Below the pieces are notes generated by a model that was given only the letters and a program-made list of their open reading frames with translations, searched no databases and was not told the DNA's origin. A stretch of 24,842 nt of DNA from a virus. The stretch is taken from positions 1 to 24,842 of the IMG/VR virus record IMGVR_UViG_3300037156_000020. One strand, written 5' to 3'. The first letter of the stretch is position 1; each line of letters opens with the position of its first letter. Position numbers and translations under genes: made by a program. Shown here piece after piece: positions 8,035-14,830 of this stretch.

Positions 8035-10092
8035 TTACAGTGAACGAACCTTTACATTTACTTGTGGTTGTCCTTCTACCGGCATTCCAACTCCTGGCCC
8101 TTGTTGCTGCCCTTGATTCTGCGCAACAGTTCCTCCTGGAGTGTAACCATACTGTTGAGGAGTTGGTTGTGGTGGGAACTGCGCAGAAGTAACTGCTGGA
8201 TTTTCTTTCATCATTCCCATCACTGTTTGCTGCCATTGCTGTACTGCCTGCTCATACGCCTGTTGTGCTGGTGACTTCTCAAACTCTGAGATATGTGCAC
8301 CTTGTGTTTTCATCAGATACGAGAATAAAGGCCCAATATTATAACCTGAAGATATCTGAGGTGAAGACCCAATTACCTGTAAAGCTGTCTGGAGAGCATC
8401 TGCCCCAATAAGTTTGTCAGAAGGTAATAGTCCATCAGACACTTTAAATGCAAGAGTAGCCGCACGTAATGCATTTGGATCGATTGAAACTGAGGCACTC
8501 TTGGAGCGATTATATACATCTCCAGATTGTTGGAACTGAAAGATATTAAGTTTTAATATTTCCTTCATCGGAGTAAATACTTGTGCCTCTAGAAGTATTG
8601 AGATCATCTGATCTCTACCATTTGCATGGGCCATTACATCTTGATACTCATGTAATGTTTTATTACCTTTTACAAACTGTCCTTGCTGTGCAGGATTTCT
8701 ACCAGTAATTGTATTGGAGAAGTTTTGAAGTTGTGCAAGTTCCTGCATTATAATCGGAGATTGGTCATCTCGGAATGGGATTGGATAATACGCTTCATTC
8801 AGAGGTTTACCATATGCTGCTGGGCGCACTGGAATCTTAGCTGAAGGATTATCAGAATTGATATTGGCTTCTGTAACTCGTGAAGGATCATACAACCCTC
8901 TGTCAGAGATTGCGCGCCTACGAGCTGCAACTGATGCAGTCATAAGAGCAGTAGAAAGTTCTTGGATTGGTTTTACATTCTGAGCAAGAGACTTTGCTTG
9001 ATAGTTTAATCCATCCTCAAGTGGCTGGGCAGCCAGAACAGGTAAGTATCCATGCGCATTAGTTTGACGCTCTGCATAGATAATTACTTGATGATTTACA
9101 ATTACAAACTTCCAGATCTGCGGAGTATTCTGAGAGGGAACTCGTAAGTTGAAATCTGAAGGAATAATCTTACCATACAGAGTTGTTACTTCATAGATAT
9201 TTTTATACGCAATTTTAGCTCCAGTACCTGATCCAGATTGCATTCCTGCCCACGCCATCCAGTCAGTAGATGCTCGTGGATTACGATTTAACATTGCCTC
9301 AGGATTAATTTGTGGAATGTAGAATGATTCAATACCAGTAGTAGATCCTGAGGATGAAGAACCTAAACCAGATTCAAAGGCCGCCTTGATGTTATCTACC
9401 ATCTTATCTGGGAGTTCTTGAATGAACTGCTTAAGTTGGATGCGAGACATAAGTTCAGTTCTTCCAATGAACTCACCTTTCTTATAGATTTCAGCAGGAG
9501 CAACTCTTGAATCAAAGAAAGTATTATATGGATCCCAACGTACAACTCTGTTACCTTCCCAGGTAGTTTCTTTAGGCTTACCCTGAGTTGCAGAAAACGC
9601 AAGATTAGTTTCCAGCACTGCAGTAACTTGGCGTTCCCAAACAACTTCTACAAATGCAAGATTGTACTTAAATCCATCTCTGAAAAAAAGCATTAGTTCT
9701 CTGCTCCAACCACCTCGTACAGAGTTTTCATCAATTACTGACTCCATCTGAAGAGCGGCGTCTTCATTTGCAGAGTCTGATACAACTCCGAAAATAGGAT
9801 TACCTTGAAGGAATACAGACGTTTGATACATTGTAGCAGATTCTACTGCTGGCATTACAACAGGAACTACAATATCTTGGTAGCGAGATGGGTCACCATA
9901 TTTATTGGCTACCTTTGCACGAGTATGTTCTTGGGCGTAATCATTCTCTCTGATGTATGCAAGATCTACAGCCCGCATCTGTTCTCGGATGTTCCACTGC
10001 TGGTTTAACATTCCATAGCATTGCTTGGAGAATGTAAGAATTCCTTCCTGGGCAGTTTTAGGAAGTATCATTGGAGTATTAGATTGTGCCAT
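8035..10092 (-). CDS. Portal protein
   Basis: At 685 residues this is the size of a podovirus portal, the dodecameric ring at the capsid vertex through which DNA is packaged and ejected. The N-terminal half has typical portal features: the YQDIVVPVVMPAVESATMYQ segment, a TSVFLQGNPIF strand, then MESVIDENSVRGGWSREL and FRDGFKYNLAFVEVVWERQ. A long helical stem or crown follows around residues 360-520 (PIQELSTALMTASVAARRRA, then FSNTITGRNPAQQGQF). The C-terminus is a Gln/Pro/Gly-rich low-complexity tail. It follows the large terminase with one small gene between, matching standard packaging-module order. No protease or nuclease motif is fused to it. Confidence 0.85.
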   Translation of the reverse strand: MAQSNTPMILPKTAQEGILTFSKQCYGMLNQQWNIREQMRAVDLAYIRENDYAQEHTRAKVANKYGDPSRYQDIVVPVVMPAVESATMYQTSVFLQGNPIFGVVSDSANEDAALQMESVIDENSVRGGWSRELMLFFRDGFKYNLAFVEVVWERQVTAVLETNLAFSATQGKPKETTWEGNRVVRWDPYNTFFDSRVAPAEIYKKGEFIGRTELMSRIQLKQFIQELPDKMVDNIKAAFESGLGSSSSGSTTGIESFYIPQINPEAMLNRNPRASTDWMAWAGMQSGSGTGAKIAYKNIYEVTTLYGKIIPSDFNLRVPSQNTPQIWKFVIVNHQVIIYAERQTNAHGYLPVLAAQPLEDGLNYQAKSLAQNVKPIQELSTALMTASVAARRRAISDRGLYDPSRVTEANINSDNPSAKIPVRPAAYGKPLNEAYYPIPFRDDQSPIIMQELAQLQNFSNTITGRNPAQQGQFVKGNKTLHEYQDVMAHANGRDQMISILLEAQVFTPMKEILKLNIFQFQQSGDVYNRSKSASVSIDPNALRAATLAFKVSDGLLPSDKLIGADALQTALQVIGSSPQISSGYNIGPLFSYLMKTQGAHISEFEKSPAQQAYEQAVQQWQQTVMGMMKENPAVTSAQFPPQPTPQQYGYTPGGTVAQNQGQQQGPGVGMPVEGQPQVNVKVRSL

Positions 10093-10095
10093 GAT

Positions 10096-10383
10096 TTAAT
10101 TTCCTAAGAATGAATTGGATTGATCTACTGAAGATGTATCTGTGGAAGTTGCAGTAGGATCTGAGGAAGTATCTGGGTTAGTGAGATCTTTTAGATCTGT
10201 GAGTGCTTTGGTATTAATAAGTTTCATTAACGAGTCAGTCTGTGGGTCAATTGAAGTCTTAGTTATATCTAAGATTTGCATAAGTTTTAATGCCTGGGGG
10301 GCCCCTGAGGATGTAATAGCTCCCAAAGCCTCTAGAAGAGTTTTTGTATCTTCAGGTTTAGATGGGTCTGAAGGAGTTGGCAT
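10096..10383 (-). CDS. Small phage protein between terminase and portal genes
   Basis: This 95-residue acidic protein is rich in Ser, Thr, Asp and Lys. Residues about 14-60 are helix-compatible (TLLEALGAITSSGAPQALKL, then MQILDIT), and the end is a disordered Ser/Asp/Thr stretch. No recognised family. The stop is separated from the portal ATG by three bases and the start is 12 bases from the large-terminase stop, so it is an integral member of the packaging operon. A terminase or portal accessory role is possible but not shown. Confidence 0.65.
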   Translation of the reverse strand: MPTPSDPSKPEDTKTLLEALGAITSSGAPQALKLMQILDITKTSIDPQTDSLMKLINTKALTDLKDLTNPDTSSDPTATSTDTSSVDQSNSFLGN

Positions 10384-10395
10384 CTTAAGTTCCTT

Positions 10396-11994
10396 TTAAA
10401 TTACTGAATTATTTTCTAGCACTTTCATCTGAGAAAGTTCCTGGTCTTCAATGATTCCCATGCTCATTACATACTCTCCATATAACTCTATAACGCGAGG
10501 TGCATATGTAAGTAGATCAAGAAGCCCATCTGTGTTATCTCGTTTGAGGGGGTTAAACTGCGCAATCTGAAGGTGACAAGCAGCTTTGCAGGATTCATGA
10601 ATATAAATCTCACCCGCTAAAAGTGCCTTAAACATCTCTAAGATGCGCGAATTCTTAGACTTAACTCCTGAGTATATCTCTACTGCATCAATTCCTATAA
10701 TACCCATCTGAGTTACAATGAACTTAAACCAATAATTTAATGAGTACTGGTACGCATTGGACTCAATTACTACTAGGCGACAATTATGTCTAAGCGCCAT
10801 TGTAACAGCTTCTCTTATAGTGTCACCGGGGGATAAGCGATCCTCTATAAGTTCTTTCATTACTGGGAGGGTATTATGGATCTCAAAGTAACCAATACTT
10901 ACAGCGTCTGCCCCAGGTTTATCAGTTGCAGGATCTATGATGATAAAGTTACCCGCGCTGATTTCATCTTCTTGGAATGGGCAGACTGGAAGTTTTGAAA
11001 GATCTATGAAGTTATTGGATGATGCAGTTTCATCATTTAGTACTTCAGCGAAAAAGATTTCTGGGTGACCCATACTTAAATCATTTTCAAACTCTTTTAT
11101 AAGTTGGGATATAGGTTGCAGATCTTCCCAGAGAGAAGTACCATCTGCCAGAATCCCACCAGCAATAAATTTAATCCAGTTAGGGTTTGCTTTGAGTTTA
11201 CGTAAGATGCTCCATTTAGTAGGATACATATTTGCTACAAATAGAAATAGGCAACCATGAGGAGATTTAGCTTTCATAGCAGTTCCTACCATCCAGGACT
11301 CTAAAGCTTCAGATTGGATTTGAGATTCTGCACACTCTCTAGATTGTATGTCATCAAATAGCATTACATCTGGGCGCTCATTCTTAATGGTAATGCCTCG
11401 AATACCAGTTCCAGCTCCTGCTGCCATAAGAATAATATTTCTACCTCTGAAACCAAATTTCTTTAGGGCCTGGGTATCAGTCTCAATTCCTAGTTTCCAA
11501 TCACCAAACACACGTTTGATGTTAGGTTCTTCCAGTGCATCTGTTATATCTGCAAGAATATTAATTGCTTTTTGTGCAGTCTCTGAAATAATAAGAATAA
11601 ATTTCTTAGATGTAAATAGAATACAGTATAAGATGAAAAGTTTCATCAACATTGTTTTACCAAATCCACGAGGTAAACCAAGAGCAAGCTGGGAAAAGTC
11701 TCGTGACTTGGATACATATAAAAGTAACCATTCCCACACAGCTTTAAATACTGTAGGAAATAGATACTTAAAAACTAGTGGCATTGCAAGGGCGGCGAGG
11801 AAATCCAGAGATGTCTTTGCAAGAGTGTGTACTTCGGATGAATTAAACGCAGACTCAGATACATCCATTGGAGGAGTAGAATCTCCTGGAGGAAGTAGAG
11901 TAGTAGGCAAATCCGAAGGTTCCTGCCCTGCGCCAGATTCAGGATACGTAGATGCTTTCTGAATTTCTTCAGGAGTAAAACCTAGAGACATCAT
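10396..11994 (-). CDS. Terminase large subunit (packaging ATPase/nuclease)
   Basis: This 532-residue protein has both terminase domains. The ATPase domain has a Walker A variant GLPRGFGKT at about residues 106-114, a Walker B VMLFDDI at 210-216, and a coupling-like FVANMYPTKW stretch around 250-260. The nuclease domain begins with FIIIDPATDKPGADAVSIGY near residue 350 (first acidic residue), followed by LVVIESNAY (second acidic residue) and DGLLDLLTYA near the end (third). It would pump DNA into the prohead at the portal and cut the concatemer. The gene starts with tandem ATGs at 11994 and 11991; I keep the first because it sits directly against the preceding small ORF. Confidence 0.92.
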   Translation of the reverse strand: MMSLGFTPEEIQKASTYPESGAGQEPSDLPTTLLPPGDSTPPMDVSESAFNSSEVHTLAKTSLDFLAALAMPLVFKYLFPTVFKAVWEWLLLYVSKSRDFSQLALGLPRGFGKTMLMKLFILYCILFTSKKFILIISETAQKAINILADITDALEEPNIKRVFGDWKLGIETDTQALKKFGFRGRNIILMAAGAGTGIRGITIKNERPDVMLFDDIQSRECAESQIQSEALESWMVGTAMKAKSPHGCLFLFVANMYPTKWSILRKLKANPNWIKFIAGGILADGTSLWEDLQPISQLIKEFENDLSMGHPEIFFAEVLNDETASSNNFIDLSKLPVCPFQEDEISAGNFIIIDPATDKPGADAVSIGYFEIHNTLPVMKELIEDRLSPGDTIREAVTMALRHNCRLVVIESNAYQYSLNYWFKFIVTQMGIIGIDAVEIYSGVKSKNSRILEMFKALLAGEIYIHESCKAACHLQIAQFNPLKRDNTDGLLDLLTYAPRVIELYGEYVMSMGIIEDQELSQMKVLENNSVI

Positions 11995-11995
11995 C

Positions 11996-12151
11996 TCAAT
12001 GCTTTCTTTCTATGGAAGAACAGGATCTGGAAAGCTGTAGTTGTATTGCAAGAAGTATAGAAGCCGCGGCCGCCTTATTAGCAGCAATTAGTTGTTCTCT
12101 CTTTCTGGATGTTTTAAGTTCTTCCAATTTCTTTTTCTCTATGAGACTCAT
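11996..12151 (-). CDS. 51-residue ORF bridging the terminase genes
   Basis: An ATG at 12151-12149, in a different frame from the small terminase, opens 51 codons ending in TGA at 11998-11996, one base before the large-terminase ATG. AGGAAAACTAA gives a good Shine-Dalgarno at proper spacing. The protein (MSLIEKKKLEELKTSRKR, then EQLIAANKAAAASILLAIQL and QLSRSCSSIERKH) is strongly basic and helix-compatible. It overlaps the last 38 bases of the small terminase and fills the gap to the large one exactly, which favours a real translated gene or a coupling ORF. Function unknown; a DNA-binding packaging accessory is only a guess. Confidence 0.55.
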   Translation of the reverse strand: MSLIEKKKLEELKTSRKREQLIAANKAAAASILLAIQLQLSRSCSSIERKH

Positions 12152-12656
12152 TTAGTTTTCCTGCGCTTTCTACTCGTTTTAAGAGTGATGAAGATTGGAT
12201 AGTGAGTAAGTCCTGATCTCCTGCTCTAATTACTTGGTTATGAATATTTTGTGTTACTGCATAGGTTTGTGTAATTATGGTTGGCATTACTAAGTTTACT
12301 ACAGTTTGCTGTGCGGTGATAGATTCTGGTGCAGATTGGCCGCGCCGCTTTGCTGCATTTATTACCTGAATACTCTTCAGTACTTCCATCGGCCGCATCA
12401 TCAGTGGCATGAGATCTTTCAATTTTTCTATGAGTGCATCCTCAATTTCATCATATGAGTTATCTCGTACATTGTGTTTTTGTAGAGATGTGAATCTAAG
12501 TTCTGCAACCTGTGCGGAAAACTCAGGATCAGAGATGAGTTGAGAGATGCGAGAAACTGAGACTCCTAGAGCAGAGGCAACAGTTTCAGGATTTACACCT
12601 GAACCTAAAAGTTGTAATGCCCGCGACTCAGTGGAGGTAGAGGTAGAAGTTGCCAT
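12114..12656 (-). CDS. Terminase small subunit (putative)
   Basis: This 180-residue protein carries a helix-turn-helix at about residues 14-45 (ALQLLGSGVNPETVASALG, VSVSRISQLISD), the type used by small terminases to recognise the packaging site. A helical middle follows (IEDALIEKLKDLMPLMMRP, then MEVLKSIQVINAAKR) that would serve for oligomerisation. It is the first gene of the minus-strand operon and lies immediately upstream of the large terminase, the usual order. AGAAGCATTAAT precedes the ATG. A plain transcription regulator is the alternative, but the context makes terminase much more likely. Confidence 0.75.
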   Translation of the reverse strand: MATSTSTSTESRALQLLGSGVNPETVASALGVSVSRISQLISDPEFSAQVAELRFTSLQKHNVRDNSYDEIEDALIEKLKDLMPLMMRPMEVLKSIQVINAAKRRGQSAPESITAQQTVVNLVMPTIITQTYAVTQNIHNQVIRAGDQDLLTIQSSSLLKRVESAGKLNESHREKEIGRT

Positions 12657-12852
12657 ATTAATGCTTCTTTCAGTAGATTTTGGTGTATTATATAAGTTGT
12701 AAGTTAGTATAAGCAGTAGGGATTTTGAAAAAGTTTAGTAATATTTTTTAAGCTTCTTAGGACTAGGACTAGGAACAGGTGTAAAAAGGCCTGTACCCCC
12801 ACCTAAAATTAGAATCTACTGATATACTACTGCACAGATTGACATTTATCAG
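12657..12852. promoter_or_regulatory. Divergent control region between the two transcription units
   Basis: Minus-strand virion genes and plus-strand early genes diverge here. A minus-strand TATAAT box lies at 12687-12692, 30 bases before the small-terminase ATG, with no good -35. Around 12760-12775 TAGGACTAGGACTAGGAAC contains a 7-base direct repeat, and ACAGG/CCTGT (about 12774-12793) can pair across a 10-base loop. No ORF with a ribosome site is seen. Confidence 0.5.
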
Positions 12853-12854
12853 GT

Positions 12855-12869
12855 GACGCAATTTGCGTC
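12855..12869. promoter_or_regulatory. Palindrome GACGCAA-T-TTGCGTC, possible operator
   Basis: A perfect 7-bp dyad around one base lies 11 bases after a TTGACA at 12839-12844, a -35 hexamer for which no convincing -10 follows. A near copy (GATGCAA-TC-TTGCATC) lies at 14292-14307 ahead of the 80-aa gene. A shared regulator site is inferred. Confidence 0.45.
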
Positions 12870-12952
12870 CATTTGTGACGTTTTACGGCATATTCTATCT
12901 ATGCCTGTATTTTCGCCCCCTGCTGGCATTGGGTTACGGGGTGGTAACTGTC

Positions 12953-12968
12953 TGGCACAGGTATTGCT
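12953..12968 (+). promoter_or_regulatory. Sigma-54-type promoter consensus
   Basis: TGGCAC, five bases, then TTGCT gives the -24 GG and -12 GC elements with the exact 10-base spacing of the RpoN consensus; transcription would start near 12979 and run into the early genes. An extended -10 (TGCTTATAT, 12966-12974) for sigma-70 overlaps it and is a competing explanation, although no good -35 accompanies it. Confidence 0.5.
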
Positions 12969-13015
12969 TATATATAGGCATGGGAATGTTCCCTATATTG
13001 AATGGAGTTATTACC

Positions 13016-13093
13016 ATGATCTTACTTTTAATTTCCATAGTTACTACTGGAACATTCCTAGGCCATGTAATCGCTTCATACTTTCACATCTAA
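13016..13093 (+). CDS. 25-residue hydrophobic micro-ORF
   Basis: An ATG at 13016 preceded by GGAG eight bases upstream opens 25 codons (MILLLISIVTTGTFLGHVIA, then SYFHI). Nearly the whole product would be one transmembrane helix. It lies between the sigma-54-like promoter and the first clear early gene, and ends 23 bases before that gene's ATG. Small membrane peptides are common first genes in phage early regions. It may instead be a leader or chance ORF, as so short a reading frame has little coding evidence. Confidence 0.35.
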   Translation: MILLLISIVTTGTFLGHVIASYFHI

Positions 13094-13116
13094 CTTTAAT
13101 TTATAAGGAATCTATC

Positions 13117-13779
13117 ATGTCTAATATCTCATCTACACACTCAATCCAAAATAATGAAGATGGTAAAGCAGCTGCACTATCTGACAATAGGTTAGTGACA
13201 TGCTGGTGGAAGCAGACAGCGGAAATGAAAGCTAAAGGTGAAGTGGCAAGGAAACCAATTGCGGCGTCGATTCCATTGCTATCAACCGCTGAAATCTCAG
13301 CCAATATTCAGATTCTTATGCCGCACATTACTTCTTATCTGGAAAGCGTACAGGATAAGATTGTACGTACCAAAGCCGAAAGTGGGGCAAGTGAGATTCC
13401 AACAGAAGAACTTAACACTTCTGCAATTTGTTCCTATCTTGACATGGAGGGAACTTCCAATCGTTTAACTAAAGAATCAGTATCGGCCTGGTTTATGGAA
13501 AATATCGCTGAACTTCTTACAGTGAGTTTGGCTGATAAACTCGGTGTTTCTGATACCCCCACACCTGAACAAGTTAAACGCCTTGAACAAATGGTTTCAG
13601 TAGTGCGGGATAAAATCGCTACACTGGCAGGAAGCAAAACTACATTCTCAGCAGAACATGCATCTAAACTCTGTAATGTCTTAAAATTGGCCCCTACCGG
13701 AGATGCACTAGCAGCTAAATTCATTACAAGGTTGGAAGGTATACAGAAAAATGACTCTGATTTGTTTGATGCCCTCTGA
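13117..13779 (+). CDS. Early-region protein, relative of the 20377 gene product
   Basis: I place the start at ATG 13117 because it has AAGGA seven bases upstream and the same leader (AAGGAATCTATCATG) as the 80-aa gene at 14332; the frame is open further upstream but would cross the promoter. The 220-residue protein is helical and polar, starts with a Ser/Asn-rich tail, and has no catalytic motif. Its middle (ILMPHITSYLESVQDKI, then LTKESVSAWFMENIAELL and TVSLADKLG) matches in layout the protein encoded at 20377 (LTDGGKGLELLQDCVADVI; ISKELWEAFAKDYVEVMP). I read the two as distant paralogues. Function unknown; a DNA-binding or replication accessory role is only a possibility. Confidence 0.7.
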   Translation: MSNISSTHSIQNNEDGKAAALSDNRLVTCWWKQTAEMKAKGEVARKPIAASIPLLSTAEISANIQILMPHITSYLESVQDKIVRTKAESGASEIPTEELNTSAICSYLDMEGTSNRLTKESVSAWFMENIAELLTVSLADKLGVSDTPTPEQVKRLEQMVSVVRDKIATLAGSKTTFSAEHASKLCNVLKLAPTGDALAAKFITRLEGIQKNDSDLFDAL

Positions 13780-13856
13780 TCTTTGGTAGTTTCACTTGCA
13801 GATACATTGTAGATTCTATAGTGTATCTGTGAATTGAATCTAATATATAGGCTATA

Positions 13857-13899
13857 TGATCCCTTTCATGAAATGAGATAACAATATTACTGGATAACA
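13857..13899. repeat. Left arm of long inverted repeat
   Basis: Bases 13868-13899 are an exact reverse complement of 14185-14216 (32 bp). The outer block TGATCCCTTT (13857-13866) matches 14226-14235. Further in, TTTTGCCCC (13915-13923) pairs with GGGGCAAAA (14160-14168). Confidence 0.9.
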
Positions 13900-14184
13900 G
13901 ACGCTTGCCCCCGGTTTTGCCCCCCCCTTTTTTTGGGTTACTACTAATCTATCACCTTATATCTACACCTTATCTACTATCTAGTAGTGTATATAGGATA
14001 TTATATTAGGGGTATACTTTAGTTTAAAATATTTTAGTGGGCTTAATATAGACCCATAGAACTTTGATATAGATATAACACCTAAGAACACATAAGAACT
14101 ACTATAAGGTAAGAAGCTATAGACAGAAATAAGATATAGCAGGAAGAGGTCGAAAAAGAGGGGCAAAATCATGGAGGTGTTGCT

Positions 14185-14235
14185 TGTTATCCAGTAATAT
14201 TGTTATCTCATTTCATCGTTTCATAAAAGGGATCA
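14185..14235. repeat. Right arm of long inverted repeat
   Basis: This arm matches the left one across 32 exact bases (14185-14216) and, after an insertion of about nine bases, again across AAAGGGATCA (14226-14235). The midpoint of the whole structure (about 14046) coincides with a TGGG/CCCA stem at 14038-14056, so the symmetry reaches the centre. Confidence 0.9.
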
Positions 14236-14291
14236 CAAATTTTCTTCAGGAGATTACCTCATATAAGACTTAGAGTGTTAGGTTTTATATG

Positions 14292-14307
14292 GATGCAATC
14301 TTGCATC
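14292..14307. promoter_or_regulatory. Palindrome GATGCAA-TC-TTGCATC, possible operator
   Basis: A 7-bp dyad lies 25 bases ahead of the 80-aa gene start. It closely resembles the dyad at 12855-12869, also upstream of an early gene. A shared binding site is inferred. Confidence 0.45.
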
Positions 14308-14331
14308 GCAAAAGACTGAAAGGAATCTATC

Positions 14332-14574
14332 ATGTCTAAGATGAGTGAACAAAACATTAAAAGTTTAAAAGCACTAGAAGCTGCTTTTACCCCAGAGCCT
14401 ACACTGGAAATAGTATTAAAGAAACTCCACAAATGCTGGGGAACTTATGCCTTTTGTGTGTGGGCGAAAAAACTAGGATATAAGTTTGAATATATCCATA
14501 AAGTAATTTTGGGGGTTGAGCCGCGAAAGTTTCATACATATAACTCAACTTCACATCATATAACAGCTAAATAA
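14332..14574 (+). CDS. Small early protein of unknown function
   Basis: This 80-residue basic protein (MSKMSEQNIKSLKALEAAFT) has a helical N-terminal half with alternating Leu/Lys and a middle rich in Trp, Cys and Tyr (KKLHKCWGTYAFCVWAKKLG). No recognised family. The start is secured by AAAGGAATCTATCATG, the same leader as the gene at 13117, and it follows the long palindrome and the second GAYGCAA palindrome. It is probably an early gene, perhaps with a host-directed role as many such small basic phage proteins have; that is inference from position. Confidence 0.65.
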   Translation: MSKMSEQNIKSLKALEAAFTPEPTLEIVLKKLHKCWGTYAFCVWAKKLGYKFEYIHKVILGVEPRKFHTYNSTSHHITAK

Positions 14575-14591
14575 CTTAGGAGGCGTGTATC

Positions 14592-14684
14592 ATGACATTA
14601 GCATATAAACCCATGTATCAGGGAGATTATCCAGATAAACCATTTCCGTACCCGCCAGTTGATAAAATGCCGGGGCAAAACTAG
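14592..14684 (+). CDS. 30-residue ORF with strong ribosome site
   Basis: TTAGGAGG eight bases before an ATG is close to an ideal Shine-Dalgarno. The 30-codon product (MTLAYKPMYQGDYPDKPFPY, then PPVDKMPGQN) is rich in Pro, Tyr and Asp and has no hydrophobic segment. It follows the 80-aa gene by 17 bases. The strong ribosome site argues that it is translated; no function can be suggested. Confidence 0.5.
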   Translation: MTLAYKPMYQGDYPDKPFPYPPVDKMPGQN

Positions 14685-14734
14685 ACACCACACTTTCTAC
14701 TTAGTTTGCAGGCATCTAGTATCTTCGGGAGGGG

Positions 14735-14763
14735 TTGACACATAAAGCTAAATGTGTTACCCT
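14735..14763 (+). promoter_or_regulatory. Weak promoter with internal dyad upstream of alanine-repeat gene
   Basis: TTGACA (14735-14740) is followed after 17 bases by TACCCT, a poor -10. The dyad ACACAT/ATGTGT (14738-14743 and 14752-14757) fills the spacer, a typical place for a repressor site. The following leader to 14830 contains no ORF. Confidence 0.3.
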
Positions 14764-14830
14764 TCTCATCTTATATGTAGATTTAAATGTATTTTACACC
14801 AAACTATACTTATAAGGAGATAAAATTATC

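Larger units (their letters stand above)
13780..14331. other. 552-base gene-free region: candidate replication origin or control locus
   Basis: No ORF with a ribosome site is present. The region is organised around a large imperfect palindrome (13857-14235), has a C8T7 tract at 13920-13934, and a core (about 13935-14150) that is very AT-rich. The core contains the palindrome CTACTATCTAGTAG (13974-13987) and short direct repeats (CCTTATATCTACA, then CCTTATCTACTA). TTATCCA, a 7 of 9 match to a DnaA box, occurs in both arms in opposite orientation. An origin of replication is one reading; a regulatory or non-coding RNA locus or a MITE-like insertion are others. Confidence 0.45.

Noticed and set aside
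12853-13116. N-terminal extension of the 13117 gene
   Set aside because: The extended frame crosses a palindrome and the promoter and has no ribosome site; ATG 13117 has one and the shared leader.
13905-13940. Rho-independent terminator at the C8T7 tract
   Set aside because: A T run is present but no local GC-rich stem lies before it; the partner bases are about 230 bases away.
13981-14172. Hydrophobic 63-residue minus-strand ORF in the palindrome core
   Set aside because: No ribosome site; very AT-rich DNA gives such Leu/Ile/Ser/Tyr strings by chance, and it spans the centre of the inverted repeat.
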